From NCBI GenBank assembly GCA_964423345.1, contig CAYREV010000020.1, forward strand, positions 1 through 50,841: a stretch of 50,841 bases of DNA. Reading direction: 5' to 3'. Under the pieces are notes generated by a model that made no database searches, was not told where the DNA came from, and was given only the letters and a program-made list of their open reading frames with translations. This DNA is from CAYREV01 sp964423345 (GTDB lineage: Bacteria; Bacteroidota; Rhodothermia; Balneolales; Balneolaceae). Below are positions 31,318 through 39,577 of this stretch, piece after piece; the stretch's first letter is position 1, and the number at the start of each line of letters is the position of its first letter. The position numbers and the translations under genes are program-made.

Positions 31318-32949
31318 TTATTCTTCCTTCATGAACGGGTAGGTCCACTCTTTGGGAGGGACCTGGGTCTCTTTTATGGAGCGAACGGAGATCCAGCGCA
31401 TGAGGTTGGCGGCGCTGCCCGCCTTGTCGTTGGTACCCGACTTGCGTGCTCCCCCGAAAGGCTGCTGGTTGACCACCGCTGCCGTGGGCTTGTCATTAAT
31501 GTAGAAGTTGCCGGCGGCCTGGTTCAGGTAGTCGGCCATCTTGTTCAGTGCATAGCGATCCTGGGAGAAGATGGCACCGGTCAGGGCATAGGGAGAGGTG
31601 GTATCGCAAAGTTCCAGGGTCTCCTCAAACGTATCATCCTCATATACATAGGCCGTGAGCACCGGACCGAATATCTCCTCTTCCATGGTTTTGAATTTGG
31701 GATCGTGTGCCCGAACGAATGTCGGTTCAATGAAATACCCTTCGGAATCGTCATAACCGCCCCCGATCAGTATTTCAGCGTCGTCGGCATCCCTGGCATA
31801 GTCGATGTATTCGGTGATGCTGTCGAAAGCTTTCTGGTCGATGACGGCCGTCATGAAATTGGTGAAATCCTGGGCGTCGCCCATCTTTATCTTGCCGACC
31901 TCCCGGGAAAATTTCTCTTCAAATTCGTCCCAGATGGATTCCGGTATATACATGCGCGAGGCAGCCGAGCATTTTTGACCCTGGTACTCATAGGCCGCCC
32001 GCAGTGCAGCGACAACCAGCGCATCCACATCGGCGGAAGCATGGGCAAAAATGAAGTCCTTCCCGCCCGTCTCACCGACAATGCGCGGGTAGGTTTTGTA
32101 CTTGTCGATGTTGTCGGCAATGCTTCTCCACAGGTGCTGGAAGGTTCCGGTCGAACCGGTGAAGTGCAGCCCCGACAGGTTTTCATTGTCGATGACAGGA
32201 TCACCTATTTCCGCACCGTGGCCGGGGAGGAAGTTTATCACCCCGTCGGGCAGGCCCGCCTCCTTGAGCATGAGCATGGCATAATAGCTGGAATAGATAG
32301 AGTTGAGGGCCGGTTTCCAGAGTGAGACATTGCCGCAAAGTGCGGGGGCTGTCGGCAGGTTTACCGCTATGGAGCTGAAGTTAAAAGGCGTCACGGCGAA
32401 GACGAATCCCTCCAGGGGACGGTATTCGGACCTGTTCCACATGCCTTCGGGCGAGTAGGGCTGGTCCCTGTAAATCTCCGTCAGGTAGTAGGCGTTGAAA
32501 CGGAAGAAATCGGCCAGTTCCGCCACCGCGTCGATCTCTGACTGATAGGCGGTTTTGGACTGCCCCAGCATGGTGGCTGCATTCATGGTATAGCGCCACG
32601 GGCCGCTAAGAAGGTCGGCCGCTTTTTTAAAGATGGAAGCCCGGTGTTCCCAGGGCATGGCAGCCCATTTTTCCCTGGCTTCAAGAGCTGCTTCAACGGC
32701 CTTGTCGACCTCCTCCTTGCCGCAAAGGTGCACGGTGCCCAGCTTATGCCCGTGGTCATGGGGAATGACTACATCAGCCGTGCGTCCGGTCTTAACTTCC
32801 TGCCCCCCTATGATCGCCGGGATTTCAATATCCTGCGATTTCAGGCGTTCCAGTTCCTTTTTTAATTTTTCACGCTCGGGCGTTCCCGGAGCATATGATT
32901 TTACCGGCTCGTTTTCGGGTTCCCTGATCTCAAAATATGCGTTCGCCAT
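31318..32949 (-). CDS. pruA: L-glutamate gamma-semialdehyde dehydrogenase
   Basis: Oxidises glutamate semialdehyde (from proline) to glutamate with NAD. The 543-residue length fits the single-function PruA form rather than the fused PutA. Aldehyde-dehydrogenase motifs are present: FVFAVTPFNFSSIAVN, FTGSTGTF, general base Glu293 in IVGETGGKDF, nucleophile Cys327 in YQGQKCSAASR, and EEEIFGPVLTAYVY. GNFYINDKPTAAVVNQQPFG with RKSGTNDKAGS is typical of the P5C-dehydrogenase subfamily. ATG 32949. No proline dehydrogenase gene is adjacent. It has its own terminator at 31267-31296. Confidence 0.95.
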   Translation of the reverse strand: MANAYFEIREPENEPVKSYAPGTPEREKLKKELERLKSQDIEIPAIIGGQEVKTGRTADVVIPHDHGHKLGTVHLCGKEEVDKAVEAALEAREKWAAMPWEHRASIFKKAADLLSGPWRYTMNAATMLGQSKTAYQSEIDAVAELADFFRFNAYYLTEIYRDQPYSPEGMWNRSEYRPLEGFVFAVTPFNFSSIAVNLPTAPALCGNVSLWKPALNSIYSSYYAMLMLKEAGLPDGVINFLPGHGAEIGDPVIDNENLSGLHFTGSTGTFQHLWRSIADNIDKYKTYPRIVGETGGKDFIFAHASADVDALVVAALRAAYEYQGQKCSAASRMYIPESIWDEFEEKFSREVGKIKMGDAQDFTNFMTAVIDQKAFDSITEYIDYARDADDAEILIGGGYDDSEGYFIEPTFVRAHDPKFKTMEEEIFGPVLTAYVYEDDTFEETLELCDTTSPYALTGAIFSQDRYALNKMADYLNQAAGNFYINDKPTAAVVNQQPFGGARKSGTNDKAGSAANLMRWISVRSIKETQVPPKEWTYPFMKEE

Positions 32950-33047
32950 AACTGAATACTTGTTTGATTGTTGGTAAATCGGATTTAAATATCTTTCGGA
33001 AACTAAGGGCTTGGAAAGTATGAATTATTTTCTTGAAATAACTACCG

Positions 33048-34406
33048 TTATCCTGTTTTGGATCTTATAAACAAGGTGACTTTTTCAGCCGTTTCAAATC
33101 CCGTGGTTATGCAGTCGGGTACCGAAACGCCGCCCCTGAAATTACCGGCCAGATAGAGACCGGGATGGGTTGTTTCCATTTCATCCATTGCTTCCAGGTA
33201 CTGCTCATACCCCAGTTCATATTGCGGTATGGCTTTTTCCCAATAGGTGTGGCGTACCATTTCCGGAGTGCCGGCGACGCCCAGCAGGCGGTCAAGCTCC
33301 AGCTGCAGCAGCTGCACCAGTTCCTCTTTGGGCCGTCCCGCCAGTTCCGGGTCCCGGGCGCCGCCAATGAAGCTGGTCAGCAAAGCATGCCCTTTGGGCG
33401 CCCTCCCTTCAAAAAGGCTGGAAGAGAAAAGGGTGCCCAGGTGGCTGCAGGGTTCCTTCCCGGGGATCAGCATCCCGAAGCCATCCAGCGGGTGATGGAT
33501 GTTCTCGCTTCTGTATCCCAGGGAGATCACACTGAGGGGGGAGTAGGTGATCTCTCCAATCTTGTCTAAAGCTTTGCTCCCTTCGGTCATAAGGTCACTA
33601 AACAGATAGGCCGGCAGCGTGGAGATGATGATATCGTGCCGGTCCGCCGCCTCTTCTCCCCTGAAACGGATTTCCCACGAGCCGTTACCGGGAGTGATGG
33701 CGGTGATTTCCTTTTGGTAGCGGACGGCATTTCCCAGGGCGCCGCCCAGTTTTTCGGGAAGGGTTTGCAGGCCGTTCCTAAAAGAAATAAGGGCCTTCTT
33801 GGTGGTTTTTTTCTTTTTCTTGATAAACCCCCCGGCGATGGAACCGTGTTTCTGTTCCGCTTCATGCAGCATGGAAAACGTTTGGCGCACGGAGAGCTGT
33901 TCGGGGTCCCCCGCATAGATACCCGCAACAAAAGGGTTGACGGCGTAGTCGAGCACTTCCCGCCCCAGCCGCCTGCTGATAAAACCGGCAATACTTTCGT
34001 CGGCTTTTGATGAGGGGTCGATAAAGGGTTCTTTACATATTCTCCACTTGGCGGCAGCCGAAAGCAGGCCGGTACCTATAAATTGGCCCGGCGAGGTGGG
34101 CAAAGGGTGCAGGCTGCCGTCCCGGAGGATATATCTTTTCTTTGATTCCCGGCCGGCCTCCGCTATTTCCTCGTTCAGTCCCAGCTCTTCCAGCAGCTTC
34201 CATACCCGGTCGGATCGAACAAGCAGGCTGTTGGGCCCCTTTTCCCAGAGCCATTCCCCCTTTTTTTCCGTCTGTATGGCCCCACCCGGCCGTCCCGATT
34301 TTTCATACACCCGGACTTCCAGTCCGTTTTGCTTCAGTTGCCAGGCGGCACTTAGGCCGGTGATGCCGGCCCCGAGTATGCCGATGGAGGGTTGTAAAGA
34401 ATTCAT
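33048..34406 (-). CDS. hemG: Protoporphyrinogen oxidase, oxygen-dependent flavoprotein (HemY type)
   Basis: Oxidises protoporphyrinogen IX to protoporphyrin IX with FAD and O2, between HemF and HemH. From ATG 34406 it has 452 residues; ATG 34433 adds nine and would start right next to the palindromic box. The N-terminal FAD loop is GILGAGITGLSAAW (9-22), followed by VYEKSGRPGGAIQT and GPNSLLVRSD. The C-terminus has GLYLAGNFRGGVSVPDCI, the usual FAD-binding end of this family. A lysine-rich loop (IKKKKKTTKKA) lies where homologues also carry basic residues. It is separated from the main haem operon and transcribed away from an iron-binding lipoprotein. Confidence 0.94.
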   Translation of the reverse strand: MNSLQPSIGILGAGITGLSAAWQLKQNGLEVRVYEKSGRPGGAIQTEKKGEWLWEKGPNSLLVRSDRVWKLLEELGLNEEIAEAGRESKKRYILRDGSLHPLPTSPGQFIGTGLLSAAAKWRICKEPFIDPSSKADESIAGFISRRLGREVLDYAVNPFVAGIYAGDPEQLSVRQTFSMLHEAEQKHGSIAGGFIKKKKKTTKKALISFRNGLQTLPEKLGGALGNAVRYQKEITAITPGNGSWEIRFRGEEAADRHDIIISTLPAYLFSDLMTEGSKALDKIGEITYSPLSVISLGYRSENIHHPLDGFGMLIPGKEPCSHLGTLFSSSLFEGRAPKGHALLTSFIGGARDPELAGRPKEELVQLLQLELDRLLGVAGTPEMVRHTYWEKAIPQYELGYEQYLEAMDEMETTHPGLYLAGNFRGGVSVPDCITTGFETAEKVTLFIRSKTG

Positions 34407-34434
34407 AAGTACTACCGCTGATTTCCGGAACATT

Positions 34435-34459
34435 CTTACTTAGAATTAATCTAAGTAAG
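34435..34459. promoter_or_regulatory. Palindromic operator TTAGA-N5-TCTAA between hemG and the iron-binding protein gene
   Basis: Ten-base arms cttacttaga (34435-34444) and tctaagtaag (34450-34459) are exact reverse complements around attaa. The core TTAGA-N5-TCTAA is identical in half-sites and spacing to the site upstream of the TonB receptor at 39334-39352. It lies 29 bases before the hemG ATG and 70 bases before the divergent iron-binding lipoprotein gene, so one bound dimer could control both. Likely a metal-responsive repressor site; the regulator family is not assigned. Confidence 0.7.
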
Positions 34460-34529
34460 CCTTATATTCCCGTGCTGTGTTCACTGACTATACAAATAAA
34501 TTATTAACCTTAAGTGAAGAAATTGTAAG

Positions 34530-35609
34530 ATGAAATACTTTAAACACCTGTTGTTAAGTCTATTGGTACTCACCGGAACCTTCCTGCTATCCTGTTCAAG
34601 CCAGACGGACGACAAGCTGGTTGTTTATTCCGGCCGGAGCAAAGCGTTGGTTGATGAAATTGTTGCTGACTTTAAGGAACAAACCGATATAAAGGTTGAT
34701 GTCCGCTACGGCAACGACGCGGAACTGCTGGCCATACTGAATGAAGAGGGGGATAAGAGCCCTGCCGATGTTATCTGGGCCAATACTACCGGAGCCCTGT
34801 CCAACGCATCGAGCGAGGGGCTTCTGACCAAGCTGCCCGATTCACTGCTGAACAAGCCGGCATCCTACACCTCCTCTTCGGGCGAGTGGATACCGGTTAC
34901 CGTGCGTTTTCGCGTGCTCGCCTATAACTCGGAAGCTCTGGATGCGGCGGACCTGCCGGAATCGGTTATGGACCTGCCCTCCATGGAAGAGTTTGAAGGG
35001 CGCGTAGGGTGGACGCCCACCTATTCCAGTTTTTACGACTTTATAACGGCCATGCGGATGCAGGAGGGAGAAGATGCCACCCGCGACTGGATCGAAGGGA
35101 TGAAAGAGCTGAATCCCAAGGCCTACAATTCCAACACCCCGATGGTACAGGCCATTGCAGCCGGGGAGATCGACCTCGGATTGACCAATCACTATTATGT
35201 TCTTCGAATGAAGCAAGGTGGAGCCGAGGGCGAATACGAAGGCCATGAAGAAGGAGAAGAAGAACATGAGGAAGAAGAGCAGGCAGTTAAGCCTAATGCC
35301 AATCTTAAGACCTATCATTTTGCCCCCGGCAATATTGGAAACCTTGCCCTGGTAACCGGTGCGGCCCAGCTCAAGACGGCCGACAACAGCCGGGTGGCTC
35401 AGCAGTTCCTGAGCTTTTTGCTTTCCAGCCGGGCCCAACAGTACGCGGCCCAGTCGGTCCATGAGTACCCGGTGGTTGAAGGGGTTGCCGTACCCGATTA
35501 TTTGCTAAATGAAGAAAAGGCATTCAAGCTAAGCCCCGACTATGATTTCAAGGAGCTCCAGAAGCTGGAGGGAACCCTGAACCTGCTTCGGGAAGCGGGC
35601 CTGATCTGA
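34530..35609 (+). CDS. Iron(III) ABC transporter substrate-binding lipoprotein
   Basis: FbpA/FutA-type ferric-iron-binding protein, 359 residues. A signal peptide ends in lipobox LLSC (Cys22), so it is lipid-anchored. The opening KLVVYSGRSKALVDEIVADF, DVIWANTTGAL and the adjacent tyrosines Tyr222-Tyr223 in NHYYVLR (the iron ligands in this class) support the call, as does the NIGNLALVTGAAQ segment near the end. Directly after the tyrosines is an acidic insertion with histidines (GAEGEYEGHEEGEEEHEEEE, 231-250), not normal for the family. No permease or ATPase is adjacent and a strong terminator follows, so it is a single-gene transcript. Confidence 0.9.
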   Translation: MKYFKHLLLSLLVLTGTFLLSCSSQTDDKLVVYSGRSKALVDEIVADFKEQTDIKVDVRYGNDAELLAILNEEGDKSPADVIWANTTGALSNASSEGLLTKLPDSLLNKPASYTSSSGEWIPVTVRFRVLAYNSEALDAADLPESVMDLPSMEEFEGRVGWTPTYSSFYDFITAMRMQEGEDATRDWIEGMKELNPKAYNSNTPMVQAIAAGEIDLGLTNHYYVLRMKQGGAEGEYEGHEEGEEEHEEEEQAVKPNANLKTYHFAPGNIGNLALVTGAAQLKTADNSRVAQQFLSFLLSSRAQQYAAQSVHEYPVVEGVAVPDYLLNEEKAFKLSPDYDFKELQKLEGTLNLLREAGLI

Positions 35610-35636
35610 TATATACGTTTTGTCGATAATTTTTAC

Positions 35637-35675
35637 AGCCCGTCCGGCGGCATAGCTCGCCGGACGGGCTTTTTT
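35637..35675 (+). terminator. Intrinsic terminator after the iron-binding protein gene
   Basis: Thirteen-base arms agcccgtccggcg (35637-35649) and cgccggacgggct (35658-35670) pair perfectly around an 8-base loop and are followed by tttttat. It ends transcription 28 bases after the stop codon and isolates this gene from the convergent PepSY gene. Confidence 0.92.
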
Positions 35676-35732
35676 ATGGTTTCGCATATCGAGACGTCCT
35701 ATATGCAACCTCCCTTCCCTAAGTCATATTGA

Positions 35733-35836
35733 TCCCGACGGCTGTCGGGAGAGAGATTTTTTGTGGGAGGAACCCGGAAACGGAAGACAAAGATCACGCA
35801 CCCGGGCGGGCCCGGATTCGAGATGACAAGAGGTGG
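35733..35836. repeat. Degenerate intergenic repeat region
   Basis: The gap before the PepSY stop holds a hairpin, tcccgac/gtcggga around ggct (35733-35750), followed by gagagatttttt, and the 14-base word cgggcccggattcg (35807-35820) that recurs at 39468-39481. The mixture resembles decayed copies of the dispersed intergenic repeats common in Bacteroidota. No coding potential is seen. Confidence 0.4.
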
Positions 35837-36952
35837 CTAAGTATTTGTTCTGCTTTTTTTCCGTTTATTTTTTTTGCGGAGGTACCAGATTATCACCCCG
35901 GTAATGGACAGAAGGGTCGGGGCCAGTCCCAGGATAAAGTACCCCCATTTTACCGGGAGTCCCCCGAAAGAACCGATATGAAGGGGGTACATCAGGTTCA
36001 TCAGCCTGGCACTTGCCGGGGCACTCAGGGCATCCTCGGAATGGAGTACCGTCAGACGGTATTGATCCAGGTAGACGAAGGTGCGTCCGTTGGGATGCCA
36101 TTCGGATGGCTGACGAAGACGGACGGTGATCACATCCCTGTCCGATTGCGGCAGGTAGAGGTAGGTGGGCTTTGATTGGGGAAACAGGGAGGTCGCTTTT
36201 TCAACAGCACCTTCCAGCCTTTGATCCGGGGGCGTTGTCTTCAGGCCGGATACAACTTCTGCGGCAGATGGTTGTCGTTCGTTAAGAACATTCTGCAGAA
36301 AGGATTCCATGGGTGCGTAGAATACGAGGGCCGTACCGGTACCCGCGGTGAGAATCAGAAATAGTGCGGTCCAGAAACCCACGGCGCGGTGAAGGTCATA
36401 GTTTATGCGTTTAAGTTTCCTGCCGAAAGCTATGCTGATGCTTCTCTTGAGATTTTGGATTTTCGGCCACCACAAAACAATGCCCGAAAGGGCGATCAGC
36501 AGCAAAATTATGCCGCTGATGCCGACGATGATGCTCCCGGTATATCCGCCAAGCAGGTTCTGGTGCAAGTCAAATACCAGTTTGATAAAATCACCGCGTC
36601 CTTTTCTCGAACCTGCGATTTTACCGGTATGGGGATTGACATAAACATAGGTATGGGGCGGGGTCTTGCCCAGCCAAAACTCGGCATTTTGCCTGTCGGT
36701 TCGTGGGAGATTGATAAAACGGACGGTCTTATCGGGATAGTTTTCCTTTATCCGTTCCGCCAGACGGTCCATAGCTACCGCCCGGCGGCCCCCTTCCGGC
36801 GCCTCAATAAGGCCCGGGTTCAGAAACCGGTCTATCTCGTGTTCAAACACCAGGATGCTCCCGGTGAGGCTTAATAAAATAATGAGTATCCCGAACCAGA
36901 GTCCACCGTAAAGGTGGACCGTGGCACAGATCCTCTTAAGGTTTTTGTACAT
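35837..36952 (-). CDS. PepSY-associated membrane protein (siderophore-iron reductase type)
   Basis: A 371-residue inner-membrane protein of the PepSY_TM family, whose members next to TonB receptors are thought to reduce iron in imported ferric siderophores. It has four main helices (about 15-36, 138-162, 190-212 and 338-358). The family histidines are visible: HLYGGLWFG (helix 1), LVFDLHQNLLGG, YDLHRAVGFW and YPLHIGSFGG. Between the helices are two extracytoplasmic PepSY-like regions. It starts (ATG 36952) 15 bases after the TonB receptor stop, so the two form an operon. Confidence 0.9.
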   Translation of the reverse strand: MYKNLKRICATVHLYGGLWFGILIILLSLTGSILVFEHEIDRFLNPGLIEAPEGGRRAVAMDRLAERIKENYPDKTVRFINLPRTDRQNAEFWLGKTPPHTYVYVNPHTGKIAGSRKGRGDFIKLVFDLHQNLLGGYTGSIIVGISGIILLLIALSGIVLWWPKIQNLKRSISIAFGRKLKRINYDLHRAVGFWTALFLILTAGTGTALVFYAPMESFLQNVLNERQPSAAEVVSGLKTTPPDQRLEGAVEKATSLFPQSKPTYLYLPQSDRDVITVRLRQPSEWHPNGRTFVYLDQYRLTVLHSEDALSAPASARLMNLMYPLHIGSFGGLPVKWGYFILGLAPTLLSITGVIIWYLRKKNKRKKSRTNT

Positions 36953-36967
36953 TCGTCTATAGGCAGT

Positions 36968-39298
36968 TTAGATATCCAGCTTGTAGGCGAGGCTGACCAT
37001 CCGGCCGCGGCCCGCACTGTATCCGAATCCGAGGTTGTACCACTGGGATATGGCAGGGAAGTACTGCCTGTTGAAGACATTTTCAATACCGAGTGAAAGG
37101 GTTCCCGGGCCGACGGGATAGCTCGTAGTGAAATCAACCAGGGTATAGTTTTCCACCTCGCCCTGGGCAAAACCGGTGCTTCCCGGAAAGCGGTTTCGCG
37201 AACCGGAATAGATGAGGTCCAGGCGAGTTGTCAGGTTTTTGACGGGTTGATAGGTGAGGAAAGCCGATATTTTTGTGGGCGGGATGCGGTCGCCGGTCAG
37301 ATAGGTATCATAACTGCCATTGCCGTCGGAGTCGCGCCTGCCTTCGATAATCGACCAGGTGCCTCCGGCATCAAGCTGCTTGTGGAGTTGCACATCCAGG
37401 GTGGCCTCCAGTCCCCGAACCAGTTCGGGAGAACGGATGATAGAAAAGTCATTGCCTCCGCTGAAGGTGGTTCCCAGATCGGAAGTGTTGATGTAGCCGC
37501 TGAGCGAGGCACCCCAGGATTCACCCGATGCGCGTATGCCCGCTTCATAACTGTTCACTTTTTGTGCCTCAGGGTTTAACTGTTCAACCGAGGTGGCCGA
37601 TGTACCTCTCAATTCACGGCCGATGTCGGCCACGGAAAAGGCCTGGGAGAAGGAGGCAAAGGTATTGATACGGTCGGTAATGAAATAAACCAGCCCCGCA
37701 TTGCCGACCAGGGCATCGTAGTTCAAGCGCCCCCCCTCTACCGGGTTGTTTCCGAAAAGCGTCGTAAAGTCATCCACCTTCAGGCCGATGTTTTCATAGC
37801 GGAGTCCGCCGCGAATAATGAGGGATTCATAAGCCTGGATTTTGACTTGTGCAAAAGGTGCGAGACTTGCCTGTCGGATCGGGGGCACCCATTCCCGCCC
37901 GTCGGTGAGAGGCTGGGCCGTCTCATCCCGAAGCAGGTCCACTCCTCCCTGAACATAGGAGCCGGGCAGGGAGGCGATGGGAATTTTCATATTCACGCGC
38001 GCCCCCAGTTTTTCGGAAGCGAGGTAGCTTTGCCCTCCTCCGCCCGGGAAATAGCCGGCGTAACCGAATGTAGTCCGGTAATCCTGGTAATACACCTTGG
38101 AGGAGAACCGGCCGGATAACAGGTCGTTGTCAATAAATTCAAGGCCAAGCGACAGGTTGTCCGTACCCGGAGATTCTCCGGGCGCATCATTGACGGGAAC
38201 AGCCGTAGCTTTTTGCTCTCCCGGAATGCCGGGATCGGTTACAAATTCGACGTCCTGCCCAATCGAGTAGTAGTTGCCGGTAACCCTAAGCTGTTGATTG
38301 TCGTTCAAGGTGTATCCGAAGTTGGCAGAAAGGGTGAACTCGTCCGAATGGGCCAGGCCTCCCTGCCCGTGCGGATCTATGGGGATTCGGTCCCCATCGG
38401 CATCGAAAAAGCTTCCGATGCGTTCATATCCGCCGTGCAGGTTGAAGTCAAAATTACCGTTTCGTACGCCAATACCCTGGTTGATATAATGGGAAAAACT
38501 TCCGCTGAGATGCTCGGTGTTGAAACGGCTTCCCACTTCCGTCTTCAGGTCCAATTCTTCTGTGGTACCCCTGCTGGTGATAATATTTACAATTCCTCCC
38601 GGTGCGCCATAGCCATAAGCAGCACTGGATCCCCGGATGATTTCCACCCGCTCGATAGCCTGGGGATCGATACTTTTTAGATCTCTCAGTACATTTCGCA
38701 GCGGAGTGGACTGGGGGATACCGTCAATCAATACGGAAATGTTTCTGCCACGCAATGTTTGGCCGTAATTACTGAGCGATTGGGTCGAGGGGGCAAGTCC
38801 CGGGGTTTGTTGGGCAAGGATGGTACCCAGGTCGCCGGTGACGACGGACTGCCGGTTCAGTTCTTCATTGGAGATGGATGTTACGGAAGCGGGGATATCC
38901 TCTCTGCTTTCCAGTTCTCTTGTGGCGCTAATGACGACTTCATCGAGGCCGTACCGTTTTTTTTCCAGGGTAATTACAAGGTCGATTACCGGTTCATTAA
39001 TCCGTACTTTTCTTTGTCTCAGCTGGTAGCCTACGTAGCTGACTTCAATCGTGTATGATCCATAAGGTATATCCTTCAGCTGGAAGGTGCCGGCGGCAGT
39101 TGTAGTCGTTCCCTGTTGTTTGTTTTCTCCAGTGAGCGTAACGGTCACTCCCATCAACGGGGTATCTTCATTGGAGTCAAGGACCTTGCCTTTGATGGTG
39201 GCCGGTTGCTGAGCCTGAAGAGCCGAAACGGATAGACAAAGCAGCAGTAATGGAAGAAGGAAAAATGAAAGCAGACGGTAAATAGTATTGGAAAGCAT
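36968..39298 (-). CDS. TonB-dependent siderophore-type receptor
   Basis: Outer-membrane active transporter of 776 residues. A signal peptide (about 1-30) is followed by a carboxypeptidase-regulatory-like beta domain (about 34-115: IKGKVLDSNEDTPLMGVTVT, TFQLKDIPYGSYTIEVSYVG), a plug domain (VISATRELESREDIPASVTS, about 128 onward; IERVEIIRGSSAAYGYGAPG), and a barrel ending in a terminal aromatic-containing strand (RMVSLAYKLDI). The plug sequence and the partner PepSY gene point to ferric-siderophore or haem-like iron substrates. ATG 39298 lies 36 bases after the palindromic box TTAGA-N5-TCTAA. Confidence 0.95.
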   Translation of the reverse strand: MLSNTIYRLLSFFLLPLLLLCLSVSALQAQQPATIKGKVLDSNEDTPLMGVTVTLTGENKQQGTTTTAAGTFQLKDIPYGSYTIEVSYVGYQLRQRKVRINEPVIDLVITLEKKRYGLDEVVISATRELESREDIPASVTSISNEELNRQSVVTGDLGTILAQQTPGLAPSTQSLSNYGQTLRGRNISVLIDGIPQSTPLRNVLRDLKSIDPQAIERVEIIRGSSAAYGYGAPGGIVNIITSRGTTEELDLKTEVGSRFNTEHLSGSFSHYINQGIGVRNGNFDFNLHGGYERIGSFFDADGDRIPIDPHGQGGLAHSDEFTLSANFGYTLNDNQQLRVTGNYYSIGQDVEFVTDPGIPGEQKATAVPVNDAPGESPGTDNLSLGLEFIDNDLLSGRFSSKVYYQDYRTTFGYAGYFPGGGGQSYLASEKLGARVNMKIPIASLPGSYVQGGVDLLRDETAQPLTDGREWVPPIRQASLAPFAQVKIQAYESLIIRGGLRYENIGLKVDDFTTLFGNNPVEGGRLNYDALVGNAGLVYFITDRINTFASFSQAFSVADIGRELRGTSATSVEQLNPEAQKVNSYEAGIRASGESWGASLSGYINTSDLGTTFSGGNDFSIIRSPELVRGLEATLDVQLHKQLDAGGTWSIIEGRRDSDGNGSYDTYLTGDRIPPTKISAFLTYQPVKNLTTRLDLIYSGSRNRFPGSTGFAQGEVENYTLVDFTTSYPVGPGTLSLGIENVFNRQYFPAISQWYNLGFGYSAGRGRMVSLAYKLDI

Positions 39299-39333
39299 GG
39301 GTTTGTATCGGATAGAGGGTTAAATTTATTCTT

Positions 39334-39352
39334 ATTTAGACTATGTCTAAAT
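39334..39352. promoter_or_regulatory. Palindromic operator TTAGA-N5-TCTAA upstream of the TonB receptor
   Basis: The 19-base sequence atttagactatgtctaaat has 7-base perfect arms around ctatg. Its half-sites and spacing equal those of the site at 34435-34459. It is placed to control the TonB receptor/PepSY operon (start 39298). The following bases (tttagatttacttag, 39370-39384) contain a further unpaired TTAGA half-site. Confidence 0.7.
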
Positions 39353-39467
39353 TGAATCCAATGGTAAATATTTAGATTTACTTAGTCAAGAGGAAAGGGG
39401 AAATTCAGCCGAATAATTTCAGCGGGTTCATCCGATCGGGAACGCAAACCTGGAAATGCCTGGTTGT

Positions 39468-39481
39468 CGGGCCCGGATTCG
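39468..39481. repeat. Second copy of a 14-base word
   Basis: cgggcccggattcg is identical to 35807-35820. It lies in the 279-base gap between the TonB receptor and the SGNH hydrolase, which otherwise holds only the operator and nothing recognisable. Confidence 0.35.
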
Positions 39482-39577
39482 GGAGGACGGCGGGGTGGAT
39501 TGCTTGTTGGCAGGGGTTCTCCGATACGCAGCAAAGTCCTAAGCCGGGAGAAAAGGGAACGACAAACCGGAGTCCTG

